A stretch of DNA of 64,000 nucleotides, from NCBI RefSeq assembly GCF_025200925.1, contig NZ_CP104174.1, positions 3,906,001-3,970,000 on the forward strand. Direction: 5' to 3'. The DNA is from Bradyrhizobium sp. CB1015. GTDB lineage: Bacteria > Pseudomonadota > Alphaproteobacteria > Rhizobiales > Xanthobacteraceae. A program made the position numbers and the translations under genes. Shown here in pieces: positions 8,562 to 17,086 of the stretch (positions are counted from its first letter, which is position 1; the number at the start of each line of letters is the position of its first letter). The notes beneath the pieces are model-generated. The model was given only the letters and a program-made list of their open reading frames with translations, ran no database searches and had not been told where the DNA came from.

Positions 8562-10145
8562 TCAGGCAACCTTCCGTGGTCGTGCCGGCAGCGCCTTGAA
8601 ACTCTGCGCGATGCCCATTGGCCCGGAGCGGAAGATGCGCGGGTCCATGTCTTTCAGTTGCGGGCTGATGCGTGGGCGAAAGCCCATATGGGCCAGGATG
8701 TCCTCCTCCAGCCGCACGCCAGGCGCGATCTCGGTGAGGGTCACGTGTCCGTTCTCCAGCTCGAACACGGCGCGCTCGGTGACGTAGCTGACGTGCTGGC
8801 CGCGCTGAGCCGCAAGCGTGGCGCTGAAGCTGATCTGGCCGACCTCAGGCACGAACTTGCGGAAGGCGCCGTCCCGCCGGATCGCGAGGCGGCCGTTCTC
8901 GACGCCGATGTCGAACTTGCCGCCCGTCATGGTGCCGCTGAAGATCAGCCGCTTGGCGTTCTGGGTGATGTCGATGAAACCGCCGGAGCCGTCGCGGCGC
9001 TCGCCGAAGCGGGTGACGTTGACGTTGCCTGTTACGTCGACCTCGGCGAAGGAGAGGAAGGCGCAGGAGAGGCCGCCGCCGTCGTAGAAGTCGAATTGGT
9101 AGGCCTGGTCGAGAATGACGCGCGGATTGATGGCCGTGCCGAATTCGCGGGCATGACCCGGCACGCCGCCGACCACACCGGATTCTACCGTCAGCGTGAT
9201 CAGGTCGGAGATGCCTTCCTCGGCCGCGACATTGGGGATCATCGCGGAGATGCCGACGCCAAGGTTGACGACGTCGCGCGGGCGCAGTTCGAAGGCGGCG
9301 CGGCGGGCGATCACCCGGCGCTCGGTGAGCGGATCGGGCGTGATCATCGCCTCTGGAACTCGCGTCTCGCCGCAGCGCGCGGGGTCATGGACGGTGCCGT
9401 AGGTCTGCATCTGGTCGGGCTCGATGACGACATGGTCGATCAGGAAGCCCGGGATCTTCACCATCTGCGGATGGATCGAGCCGCGCTTCACGATGCGCTT
9501 GACCTGGCAGATCACGGTGCCGCCGGCATTGTGCACGGCCTGCGCGATCGACAGATCCTCGCGCGTCGTGCCCTCGTGCTCCATGCTGATATAGCCGTCC
9601 TCATCGGCCGAGGTGCCGCGGATGATGGCGACGTCGGGGGGAGCGGGGACGCGGTAGAGCAGCCAGGGCTGGCCGTGCAGCTCGAGCAGGTCGACCAGCG
9701 GCGCGGTGGTGCGCTTGTTCATGCGCCCGCCGTCCTGGCGCGGGTCCATGTAGGTGTTGAGGCCGACATGGGTGAGCACGCCCGGATGCTTCGCGGCCAT
9801 GGCGCGGCAGAGCTGGCTCATGACGCCTTGCGGAAAATTGTAGGCGTCGATCAGCTCGTCGCGGACGAGGCGCATGAATGGCACCTGCAGCCCGAAATTG
9901 CCGCCGATGACGCGCGCGATCAGGCCCTCATGGGCGAGATGGCAGAGGCCCTTCTCGGTCACGGCGCCGACGCCGGTGATGTTGATCAGCGTCAGATCAT
10001 GCGGGCCTTGTCCACCGAGGAAACGCCTTTCCAGCGCGTCGAGGATGGCTTCGGCAGCGCCGGTGCCGCCATTGCCGCCGACGATCAGCGTGTCAGAGTC
10101 GCGAATGAGGCCGGCGGCTTCTGCCGCTGTGATGATGCTCAGCAT
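8562..10145 (-). CDS. Acetate/3-oxoacid CoA-transferase, fused alpha-beta type (YdiF-like)
   Basis: A 527-residue class I CoA-transferase in which both halves are fused in one chain. The N-terminal part shows the glycine-rich loop VGGNGGTGAAE; the C-terminal part carries the catalytic glutamate region TLTVESGVVGG near residue 330. It moves CoA between acetyl-CoA or another acyl-CoA and a free carboxylic acid, activating the acid for oxidation. The next gene downstream starts 9 bases after its stop. Length matches the YdiF/acetate CoA-transferase class. Confidence 0.9.
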   Translation of the reverse strand: MLSIITAAEAAGLIRDSDTLIVGGNGGTGAAEAILDALERRFLGGQGPHDLTLINITGVGAVTEKGLCHLAHEGLIARVIGGNFGLQVPFMRLVRDELIDAYNFPQGVMSQLCRAMAAKHPGVLTHVGLNTYMDPRQDGGRMNKRTTAPLVDLLELHGQPWLLYRVPAPPDVAIIRGTSADEDGYISMEHEGTTREDLSIAQAVHNAGGTVICQVKRIVKRGSIHPQMVKIPGFLIDHVVIEPDQMQTYGTVHDPARCGETRVPEAMITPDPLTERRVIARRAAFELRPRDVVNLGVGISAMIPNVAAEEGISDLITLTVESGVVGGVPGHAREFGTAINPRVILDQAYQFDFYDGGGLSCAFLSFAEVDVTGNVNVTRFGERRDGSGGFIDITQNAKRLIFSGTMTGGKFDIGVENGRLAIRRDGAFRKFVPEVGQISFSATLAAQRGQHVSYVTERAVFELENGHVTLTEIAPGVRLEEDILAHMGFRPRISPQLKDMDPRIFRSGPMGIAQSFKALPARPRKVA

Positions 10146-10149
10146 GCCC

Positions 10150-11292
10150 TCACGCGGCCTCCTTCTCGACCTGGCGGGCGATGATCAGCCGCTGGATCTG
10201 ATTGGTGCCCTCGTAGATCTGGGCGAGGCGGACGTCGCGGAAGATGCGCTCGATCCGATACGCGCGCGAATAGCCGTTGCCGCCGTGGATCTGCAGCGCG
10301 TTGGAGACGTGCTTCATCGCCATGTCGGTCGTGAACAGCTTTGCCTGGGCCGCTTCCTTGGCGATCGGTTGGCCGGCATCGTGCAAGCGTGCGGCGTGGT
10401 GGATCAGCAGGCGCGCAGCCGCGATGTCGGTCGACATGTCCGCGAGCATGAACTGCACCGCCTGGTAGCCGATGATGGCCTGGCCGAACTGCTTGCGGTC
10501 CTTGGCATAGGCGGTGGCGTCCTCGAGCGCGGCCTGCGCCATGCCGAGCGCCATGGAGGCCATCATCAGCCGGCTGAAGTTGAAATTGCTCATGGCCATC
10601 TTGAAGGCCTGGTTCTCCGGGCCCATCACGCTGTCGGAGGGCAGGCGCACGTCGGAGAAGGTGATCTGGCAGTCGTCGAGGCCGTGCATGCCGAGCAGCT
10701 CCTCGTTCTTGCCGCGCGCGATGCCGGGCAGGGCGCCGTCGACGAGAAGACAGGAGATGGCGCGATGGCCCGCATCTGCGCCGGTGCGCGCGAACACCAT
10801 GATGCGGTCGGCGACGCCGCCTAGCGTCACCCAGGCCTTGGTGCCGTTGAGCCGCCAGCCATTGCCTTCGCGCACCGCATTGGTGCGGATGCCAGCGACA
10901 TCGGAGCCGTGATCGGGCTCGGAGACGGCGGTCGCGGGAATGATGTCGCCGCTCAGAATTCTTGGGATCAGCGCCTTGTGTGCCTCGGTGCCGTGATGAT
11001 CGAAGAACAGCACGGCCTCGACCGGGATCGCGAAGGCGTTGGCGACCGCGCCGGAGCAGCGCGCCAGCTCCTCCATTGCGATGCAGGCCGCCACCGCATC
11101 GAGACCGGCGCCGCCGGCGCCTTCGCGCAGGCAGATGCCGAACAGGCCGAGGTCGGCCATGCCCTTGTAGAGCGCGCGGTCGAAGCGGTCCTCGCGATCG
11201 ATCGCCGCGGCGCGCGGCAGGATTTCTGCCTCTGCGAAGCGGCGGGCGGTCTCGCGCAGGGCTTTCTGGTCTTGGCTGTAGAAGCGGTCCAT
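10150..11292 (-). CDS. Acyl-CoA dehydrogenase
   Basis: A 380-residue flavin-dependent acyl-CoA dehydrogenase. Seen are the substrate/FAD segment TAVSEPDHGSDVAGI, the C-terminal QIHGGNGYSRAY FAD-binding stretch and the catalytic base in YEGTNQIQ. It introduces a 2,3-double bond into an acyl-CoA, passing electrons to ETF. It is separated from the upstream tautomerase gene by 12 bases and lies in the same leftward operon. Substrate chain type cannot be fixed from sequence. Confidence 0.92.
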   Translation of the reverse strand: MDRFYSQDQKALRETARRFAEAEILPRAAAIDREDRFDRALYKGMADLGLFGICLREGAGGAGLDAVAACIAMEELARCSGAVANAFAIPVEAVLFFDHHGTEAHKALIPRILSGDIIPATAVSEPDHGSDVAGIRTNAVREGNGWRLNGTKAWVTLGGVADRIMVFARTGADAGHRAISCLLVDGALPGIARGKNEELLGMHGLDDCQITFSDVRLPSDSVMGPENQAFKMAMSNFNFSRLMMASMALGMAQAALEDATAYAKDRKQFGQAIIGYQAVQFMLADMSTDIAAARLLIHHAARLHDAGQPIAKEAAQAKLFTTDMAMKHVSNALQIHGGNGYSRAYRIERIFRDVRLAQIYEGTNQIQRLIIARQVEKEAA

Positions 11293-11304
11293 GGCGTGCT
11301 CCCG

Positions 11305-11673
11305 TCAGTCGCTGGCCAGCTTGGAATCGTGGGAGACCTCGCTGCGGTCGCGGTCGCAGAAGTAGACCGCGACGTCGTCGCCCGGCACGCCGTAGGCGCT
11401 GCATACGGCGCGGGTCAGCGCGATGGCGGCGGCGCGCCGCTCGGCCTCGCTGCGGCGGAAGGCGTGGACCTTGAGCAGGATGCGCTGGCCGGTGGCCTCC
11501 GCGCCAAACCTGCCGGCATGGGCGTAGTCATCCGGCGCAATGTTCAGGAAATAGAGCGTGACCGTATCAGCCGTGACACCGAACGCCGACATCAGGCCGT
11601 CTGTCACGGACCGCGCCAGTGCGGCCTTGCGCTGGGCTGGAGCTTGCGGGGCGAGCACTTCAACATAGGGCAT
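11305..11673 (-). CDS. Tautomerase superfamily protein (fused 4-OT-like)
   Basis: A 122-residue protein starting Met-Pro-Tyr; Pro1 is the catalytic base of this superfamily after Met removal. Two beta-alpha-beta units can be read, the first from residue 2 to about 50 and the second from about 65, each containing a strand ending in LYF or VYF. The second unit lacks its own N-terminal proline. This resembles fused members such as cis-CaaD or malonate semialdehyde decarboxylase more than short 4-oxalocrotonate tautomerase. It starts 3 bases downstream of lacI. Reaction unknown. Confidence 0.75.
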   Translation of the reverse strand: MPYVEVLAPQAPAQRKAALARSVTDGLMSAFGVTADTVTLYFLNIAPDDYAHAGRFGAEATGQRILLKVHAFRRSEAERRAAAIALTRAVCSAYGVPGDDVAVYFCDRDRSEVSHDSKLASD

Positions 11674-11676
11674 CGA

Positions 11677-12774
11677 TCAGACCTTCGCGGACTTGGCCGC
11701 AGACGATTTGGATGAAGACGGTTGGGACCTGCCGGATTTCGCTGGGGCCGGAGTGCCGATCTGGCGGCAGGAGTCGCGCTGGATCAGCCGCGCGCCGACG
11801 CGATATTCGCGGACGCCATCACTGCCATTGCCCTTGCTATTTCCCCTGGCGTCCATGCGATGCAGCAGCCGGTCGACGGCGAGATTGGCAAGATCGCGCG
11901 CGCCGTTGTCGACGATGCTGATCGCCGGGCGATGCCATTCGAACCACGGCATGTCCTCGTAGCAGAGCAACGACAGATCACCGGGAATGGCGATGTTCCG
12001 TTCCGCGGTGACGCGCAACACGCCGAGCGTCGCCTCGTGATTGGCGACGAAGATCGCGCTCGGCGGGCGGGGGAGGTCGAGCAGCTTGCGCGCGCAGGTC
12101 GCGCCGGTCTCCGGCACGTAGTGGCCGGCATGGATCAGTGTGTCGTCCCTGGCGATGCCGGCCTCGCGCAGGGCGCGGACATAGCCGGACAAGCGTTCGC
12201 GGCCGGACGTGGTGTCCTGACGGCCGACGATCAGCCCGATGCGCTTGTGCCCGAGCTCGATCAAATGACGCGTGCCCAGATAAGCGCCTTGCGGATCGTC
12301 TGCGAGCACGGTCTCGAGATCGGTCGCGTCGTCGCGCCGCACCAGGCAGACGATGGGCACGTCCTTCGAGAGCGTCTCGAGCTGCGCACCGTTCTTGCCT
12401 GTGGGCACCACGATCAAGCCGTCGATGCGATGATCGACCAGCGTGGTGAGGGTGTCGCTCTCGGCTTGCGGATCGTCGCCGCCGATGCACAGAAGCATCT
12501 GGTAACCCAGCGCCTTCAGGCGCGCCTGCACCACTTCGGCCATCACCTGGAACGAGGCGTTGGTGAGATTGTGGACGAGAAGAGCCACGAGCCGCGACTG
12601 GCCGGTCTTCAATCCGCGCGCGATCGGGTTCGGCCGATAGCCGAGCTCGCGCGCGATGCGCAACAGGCGCTGCTGCGTACGTTCGCTGGTCAGGCCGGTT
12701 CCCGTCAGCGCCCGGGAAGCAGTGCTGACTGAAACGCGGGCCGCTTGTGCCACATCTTTGAGCGTGACGCTCAT
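11677..12774 (-). CDS. LacI family transcriptional regulator
   Basis: A 365-residue LacI/GalR repressor: N-terminal helix-turn-helix and hinge helix (VTLKDVAQAARVSVSTASRA, then YRPNPIARGLK) and a periplasmic-binding-protein-like effector domain. The ATG at 12774 is preferred over an upstream in-frame TTG. It is the first gene of the leftward operon and faces the rightward operon. Two palindromic operator-like sites lie just upstream of it, so autoregulation and control of both divergent operons are expected. The basic C-terminal tail (PAKSGRSQPSSSKSSAAKSA) is unusual for the family. Confidence 0.92.
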   Translation of the reverse strand: MSVTLKDVAQAARVSVSTASRALTGTGLTSERTQQRLLRIARELGYRPNPIARGLKTGQSRLVALLVHNLTNASFQVMAEVVQARLKALGYQMLLCIGGDDPQAESDTLTTLVDHRIDGLIVVPTGKNGAQLETLSKDVPIVCLVRRDDATDLETVLADDPQGAYLGTRHLIELGHKRIGLIVGRQDTTSGRERLSGYVRALREAGIARDDTLIHAGHYVPETGATCARKLLDLPRPPSAIFVANHEATLGVLRVTAERNIAIPGDLSLLCYEDMPWFEWHRPAISIVDNGARDLANLAVDRLLHRMDARGNSKGNGSDGVREYRVGARLIQRDSCRQIGTPAPAKSGRSQPSSSKSSAAKSAKV

Positions 12775-12790
12775 CAAACCTGCCGATAGA

Positions 12791-12806
12791 CTGCAAACGA
12801 TTGCAG
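12791..12806. promoter_or_regulatory. Probable LacI-family operator O1
   Basis: CTGCAAACGATTGCAG is a near-perfect palindrome 16 bases upstream of the lacI start codon. It shares the 14-base core TGCAAACGATTGCA with a second site at 12878-12893. Core and spacing to lacI fit autorepression. The central CG step and TGCAA/TTGCA arms are typical of LacI-family operators. Confidence 0.8.
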
Positions 12807-12877
12807 AAACGCTATGAGCTTATTCTGCGCGGATCAAGCTCAAAAAATGGATGGTGTTGCCCAATGCAGAGCCATTT

Positions 12878-12893
12878 ATGCAAACGATTGCAT
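12878..12893. promoter_or_regulatory. Probable LacI-family operator O2
   Basis: ATGCAAACGATTGCAT is a palindrome 68 bases upstream of the start codon of the rightward DapA-like gene. It carries the same 14-base core as the site at 12791-12806. The centres are 87 bases apart, a little over eight helical turns, so looping between the two is possible. Confidence 0.8.
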
Positions 12894-12961
12894 GAACATT
12901 GCGGATATTCCGCAGGGGGCGCCCGTCGTCTGAATTCACCCGCGCGCCAGGTGGCACCTTG

Positions 12962-13867
12962 ATGAAGACGTTCCGCGGCACCTACACCGTCATGATCACC
13001 CCGTTCACGGCGGCGGGCGAAGTCGATGTCGCGGCGTTGCGCGCCTTCGTCGATTGGCAGATCGCGCAGGGCGTTCACGGGCTGATCCCGCTCGGCTCGA
13101 CCGGCGAGTTCCTGTCCATGGACGATGACGAGAAGGCGCTCGTTGCGGAAGTCGTCATTCGCCAGGCCGCGGGGCGCGTCCCCGTGCTGATCGGCACCGG
13201 TGCAGAGGACACGCGTGAGGTGGTGCGTCTCAGCCGCCGTGCTGAAAAACTGGGCGCCGACGGCGTGATGATCATCCCGCCGTTCTATTCGACGCCGACC
13301 GACGACGAGCTCGTCCATCATTACAAGACGGTTGCCGACGCAATCGCGTTGCCGATCATGGTCTACAACAATCCGGCGACGGCCAATGTCGATCTCAAGC
13401 CGCCACTCGTGGCGCGGATCGCCGAGATCGACAATTGTCTCTACATCAAGGAGTCCACGCTGGAGGTGACGCGGGTGCGCGACATCATCCGCCTCTGCGG
13501 CGACAGGATGACCGTGTTCGGCGGCATCCTCGGCTTCGAGTCCTTTGTCGAGGGCGCGCAGGGCTGGGTGGCCGTAGCCTCCAACGTGGTCCCGGCGGAG
13601 ATGGCCCGTATCTTCAGTCTCGTCGCCGACCACGGCGCGATCAAGGAAGCGCGCGAGCTTTATCTGAAATACCTGCCGGTGATCGAATTCGTCGGCGGCC
13701 AGGCCTATGTCGCCGGTACCAAGGCGCTGCTCGGTCATATGGGCTTTGCAGCCGGTCACCCGCGTCCGCCGCGCCTGCCGCTGCCGGCTGCGCAGGATGC
13801 GGCTGCGCGTGCCCTGGTCAAGACGTTCGATCTCGTCTGGCGCGGCGCGCCGGTTGCGGCTGCCTAA
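12962..13867 (+). CDS. Dihydrodipicolinate synthase family lyase (DapA-like 1)
   Basis: A 301-residue class I aldolase of the DapA/N-acetylneuraminate lyase superfamily. The Schiff-base lysine is K163 (CLYIKEST), the catalytic tyrosine is Y135 (MVYNNP) and the carboxylate-binding loop is GSTGEF near residue 44. The start at 12962 is chosen because the fold begins with TFRGTYTVMITPF and the upstream in-frame ATG would run through the operator region. As the first gene of the rightward LacI operon it is probably catabolic rather than the lysine-biosynthesis enzyme; the pyruvate- or keto-acid-releasing substrate is unknown. Confidence 0.88.
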   Translation: MKTFRGTYTVMITPFTAAGEVDVAALRAFVDWQIAQGVHGLIPLGSTGEFLSMDDDEKALVAEVVIRQAAGRVPVLIGTGAEDTREVVRLSRRAEKLGADGVMIIPPFYSTPTDDELVHHYKTVADAIALPIMVYNNPATANVDLKPPLVARIAEIDNCLYIKESTLEVTRVRDIIRLCGDRMTVFGGILGFESFVEGAQGWVAVASNVVPAEMARIFSLVADHGAIKEARELYLKYLPVIEFVGGQAYVAGTKALLGHMGFAAGHPRPPRLPLPAAQDAAARALVKTFDLVWRGAPVAAA

Positions 13868-13881
13868 ACTGAGGTGAACGG

Positions 13882-15072
13882 ATGAACCTGCTCGACGGCG
13901 TCAAGATCCTCAGCTTCAACCACTATCTCGCGGGCCCGCTGGCCGCGCAGACGCTCGCCGATCTCGGCGCCGACGTCATCGCGGTCGAGCCGATCGAGGG
14001 TGCGTTTCAGCGCAACTGGGCGGTCGCCAACTACTTCGTCGCAGGCGACAGCGTCAATCATCTGGCGACCGGCCGCAACAAGCGCAGCCTCGCCGTCGAT
14101 CTCAAGCACCCCGACGGCATCGCCGCGGTGAAGAGGCTGGTCGCGACGTCAGATGTCGTGATGGAGAATTTTCGTCCGGGCACCATGGCCAAGCTCGGCC
14201 TCGGCTACGACACGCTGAAGGCGATCAACCCAGGCCTGATCTATGCGGTGGCGACCGGCTTCGGATCGGAGGGGCCGTACAAGGATCGCCCGGGGCAGGA
14301 CCTGCTGCTTCAGGCGATGTCGGGCCTTGCGATGCGGACGGGGCGCGCGGACGGCGAGCCGACGGCGGTTGGCGCCGTCATCGTCGATCAGCATGCCGCC
14401 TCGCTGTACGCCATGAGCATCCTTGCGGCCCTGTTCGCCCGGACGAAGACCGGCAAGGGGCAACTCGTCGAGGTCAACCTCTATCAGGCCGCGCTCGATC
14501 TCCAGGTCGAGCCGCTGACGGCGTGGCTGAACGGCGCGCCATCGCCGACGTCACGCGGTCCGGCAGGTATTGCGGCTTGGTTCAGCCCCGGACCTTACGG
14601 CGTTCACGCCACGGCGGATGGTCATATGGCGATCTCCATGGCTACGCCCGGCGCGCTTGCGGTCGCGCTGGAAAGCGAAGAGCTGAAGCGGTTCGGGGAC
14701 ACTGACAGTTTCTCGAGGCGCGAGGAGATCACGCGGATCGTTGCTACCAGGCTGAGACAGAAATCGACGGCCGACTGGCTGCCTTCGCTCGAAGCCGCGC
14801 GGATCTGGCATGCACCGGTACAAGACTATCGCGACCTCGAATCCGATCCCCAGCTCAACCATCTCGGCGTGTTCAAGAGCGCGGAGAGTGCGGGAGGCGC
14901 GCCGATCCGCCTGGTCGCGCATCCCGCACGCTATGATGGCCGGACGCCCGAGGTGCGGTTGGTGCCGCAGCGATTGGGTGCGCAGACGCGCGAGGTGCTC
15001 GGCGAGATCGGCTACGCCGCTACGGAGATCGACGCGATGATCGCCGGTAAGGCCGTCGGAGTGGCGCGATGA
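13882..15072 (+). CDS. CaiB/BaiF family CoA-transferase
   Basis: A 396-residue class III CoA-transferase. The family pattern GVKILSFNHYLAGPLAAQ at the N-terminus, NKRSLAVDL, ENFRPG and PGQDLLLQAMSG, which contains the candidate catalytic Asp, are all visible. It transfers CoA directly to a carboxylic acid without net ATP cost. It starts 14 bases after the DapA-like gene, and its stop overlaps the next start by 4 bases (ATGA), showing translational coupling to the acyl-CoA dehydrogenase. Confidence 0.92.
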   Translation: MNLLDGVKILSFNHYLAGPLAAQTLADLGADVIAVEPIEGAFQRNWAVANYFVAGDSVNHLATGRNKRSLAVDLKHPDGIAAVKRLVATSDVVMENFRPGTMAKLGLGYDTLKAINPGLIYAVATGFGSEGPYKDRPGQDLLLQAMSGLAMRTGRADGEPTAVGAVIVDQHAASLYAMSILAALFARTKTGKGQLVEVNLYQAALDLQVEPLTAWLNGAPSPTSRGPAGIAAWFSPGPYGVHATADGHMAISMATPGALAVALESEELKRFGDTDSFSRREEITRIVATRLRQKSTADWLPSLEAARIWHAPVQDYRDLESDPQLNHLGVFKSAESAGGAPIRLVAHPARYDGRTPEVRLVPQRLGAQTREVLGEIGYAATEIDAMIAGKAVGVAR

Positions 15073-16232
15073 TCGATTTTTCAATCCCCGAGGAGACGCG
15101 TCTCCTGGTCGATACCGTCCGCCGCTTCGTCGAGACGGAGGTGCAGCCGCTCGAAGACGTCGTGGAGCAGACGGCCACCGTGCCGTCCGAGGCGCTGGCG
15201 GTCACCAAGGCCAAGGCACAAAAGCTCGGCCTCTACGCCATGAACATGCCGGCGGACGTCGGCGGCGGCGGGCTAACTTGCGTGGAGCATTGCCTGGTCG
15301 AGGAAGAATTCGGCAAGACCTCAGATGCGCTGATCCGCCGCGTGTTCGGCCAGGTCTATCCGATGCTGATGGCCTGCAAGGGCAATCAGGTCGAGCGCTA
15401 TCTGCTGCCGACGGTAAAAGGCGACAAGATCTGCGCCATGGCGATCACCGAGCCGGGCGCCGGTTCCGATGCGGCGTCGATCAGCACCACGGCGCATCTC
15501 GATGGCGACGAATGGGTGCTCAACGGCACCAAACACTTCATCAGCGACGGCGACATCGCCGACTACATCATCCTGATGGCGCTGACCGACAAGGACAAGC
15601 GGGCCCGCGGTGGCATCACGCTGTTCCTGGTCGACCGAGCTACGGCCGGCTTCAAGGTCGCGCGCACCCAGCCGATGATGGGCCATCGCGGCTATGGCCA
15701 TGCCGAGCTGAGCTTCGAGGATTGCCGCATCCCGAAGGCGGCCGTGCTCGGCGAGGTCGGCGGCGGTTTCAAGCTGATCATGCAGAGCGTGCTCCAGATC
15801 CGGCTTGCCCATATCGGCGCGCGCGCCGTCGGGATGGCGCAGCGCGCGCTGGAGATGATGCGCAGGCACGCCGGCGAGCGGCGCCAGTTCGGCCAGCTGA
15901 TCGGCGATTTCCAGATGGTGCAGAAGCTGATCGCCGATTCCGCCACCGAGATTTTCGGCGTCAAGATGATGGTGATGAACGCCGCCTGGGACATCGATCA
16001 GGGCAAGGATGCGCGCGACAAGGTCTCGATGATCAAGGTCGCGGCGTCGGAGATGCAGGGCCGCGTCGTCGACCGCGCCATCCAGGTGTTCGGCGGCATG
16101 GGCTTCAGCAAGGACCTGCCGCTGGAGCGGATGTATCGCGACGCCCGCGTCACCCGAATCTATGACGGCACCTCCGAGATCCATCGCATGCTGGTTGCGC
16201 GCAGCACCATCAAGAACGGCTTGCAGCTCTAG
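15069..16232 (+). CDS. Acyl-CoA dehydrogenase (ACAD10/11-like motif)
   Basis: A 387-residue acyl-CoA dehydrogenase. The substrate/FAD block AITEPGAGSDAAS, the quinone-proximal GGMGFSKDLPLERMYRDARV and the terminal RIYDGTSEIHRML are present. The residue in the usual YEGT position is Asp here (YDGT), as in the ACAD10/11-type branch, which suggests an unusual substrate. Coupled by ATGA overlap to the CaiB-type transferase, so the two probably act in sequence on the same acyl group. Confidence 0.92.
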   Translation: MIDFSIPEETRLLVDTVRRFVETEVQPLEDVVEQTATVPSEALAVTKAKAQKLGLYAMNMPADVGGGGLTCVEHCLVEEEFGKTSDALIRRVFGQVYPMLMACKGNQVERYLLPTVKGDKICAMAITEPGAGSDAASISTTAHLDGDEWVLNGTKHFISDGDIADYIILMALTDKDKRARGGITLFLVDRATAGFKVARTQPMMGHRGYGHAELSFEDCRIPKAAVLGEVGGGFKLIMQSVLQIRLAHIGARAVGMAQRALEMMRRHAGERRQFGQLIGDFQMVQKLIADSATEIFGVKMMVMNAAWDIDQGKDARDKVSMIKVAASEMQGRVVDRAIQVFGGMGFSKDLPLERMYRDARVTRIYDGTSEIHRMLVARSTIKNGLQL

Positions 16233-16243
16233 GGAAGCGATCG

Positions 16244-16651
16244 ATGTCTCACGCACCTCTCAAGCCCGGCGCCGCCTTCGCCTTCCGCAAAACCATGACG
16301 GTGGCCGAGCAGGCGATGTTCACCGGCATCAGCGGTAATCTCGGCGGTCTCTATGTTGATGCCGTCCGCGCCAGGAAAGCCGGGGCGTCGAACATGGTCG
16401 CCTTCGAGCTCGCCGTCGGCGGTCTCGCCACGACGTGCCTCAGCCAGCTCGGCGGGCCGACGCGGCGGATCGGCAGCATCGCGCTGAATTTCGCTGCGCC
16501 CGTGATCGTCGGCGATTCCGTCGAGGCCAGGGCCGAGATCGTTTCGGTCGCTGGCGATGATGCGGTCTGCCGCGTCACCTGCACGCTGTCGCCCTCCGGC
16601 GCGACCGTGGTGGACGGCACTGCAACGCTGGTTCCCTTCGCGAAGGGCTGA
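16244..16651 (+). CDS. MaoC-like/hotdog-fold protein, degenerate active site
   Basis: A 135-residue hotdog-domain protein of the MaoC/thioesterase group. The hydratase motif is not canonical: the first helix region reads GISGNLGGLYVDAV and lacks the usual D-x-x-P-x-H. It is paired with the canonical hotdog gene that starts 3 bases after its stop, and the two may form a heteromer, as is known for some two-subunit hydratases. Function beyond acyl-CoA binding is inference. Confidence 0.75.
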   Translation: MSHAPLKPGAAFAFRKTMTVAEQAMFTGISGNLGGLYVDAVRARKAGASNMVAFELAVGGLATTCLSQLGGPTRRIGSIALNFAAPVIVGDSVEARAEIVSVAGDDAVCRVTCTLSPSGATVVDGTATLVPFAKG

Positions 16652-16654
16652 GCC

Positions 16655-17086
16655 ATGTACGAGCCAAAATCCTTCGACGATCTCAAGGTGAATGACAGGG
16701 TCAGCCTGAGCAAGACCATCACCGAAGCCGATGGCGCGCTCTACATCGCCGCGACCGGCGATTTCGGCCCCGTCCATGTCGACGAGGTCTATGCCGGTGC
16801 GACGCGCTTCGGCCGCAGGTTGGCGCCTGGGATCATGGTTGCGGGCCTCTGCACCAGCATTCTCACCTCCGAGCTGGTCGGCACCATCGGCGTGTCGGTG
16901 GAAGACCGGTTCTGGTTTACCGGTCCCGTGTTCTACGGCGACACGCTCACCTTCGACGTTTGGATCGCCGAGCAGCATGACGAGACCCGCACGATCATCT
17001 GGGAGGCGAGCGCACGCAATGAGGGCGGCCTCGAAGTGCTGAAGGCGCGCGCGAGCCTGAAATTTCCGCGGCGGAAACCGTCATGA
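16655..17086 (+). CDS. MaoC family dehydratase
   Basis: A 143-residue hotdog protein with the hydratase-2 motif in the form GDFGPVHVDEVYA near residue 38, then RLAPGIMVAGL. It likely hydrates an enoyl-CoA made by the acyl-CoA dehydrogenase two genes upstream. Its stop overlaps the next gene's start by 4 bases. It follows the degenerate paralogue at 16244 and may work with it as a complex. Confidence 0.85.
   Translation: MYEPKSFDDLKVNDRVSLSKTITEADGALYIAATGDFGPVHVDEVYAGATRFGRRLAPGIMVAGLCTSILTSELVGTIGVSVEDRFWFTGPVFYGDTLTFDVWIAEQHDETRTIIWEASARNEGGLEVLKARASLKFPRRKPS

Noticed and set aside
7986..10184. Long plus-strand frame opposite the CoA-transferase and MaoC genes
   Set aside because: Low-complexity Asp/Ala/His-rich translation with no domain; the minus-strand genes have full motifs and good starts.
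12816..12836. ATCAAG-containing stretch as a further FixK box
   Set aside because: There is only a right half-site; no TTGA lies at the correct distance.
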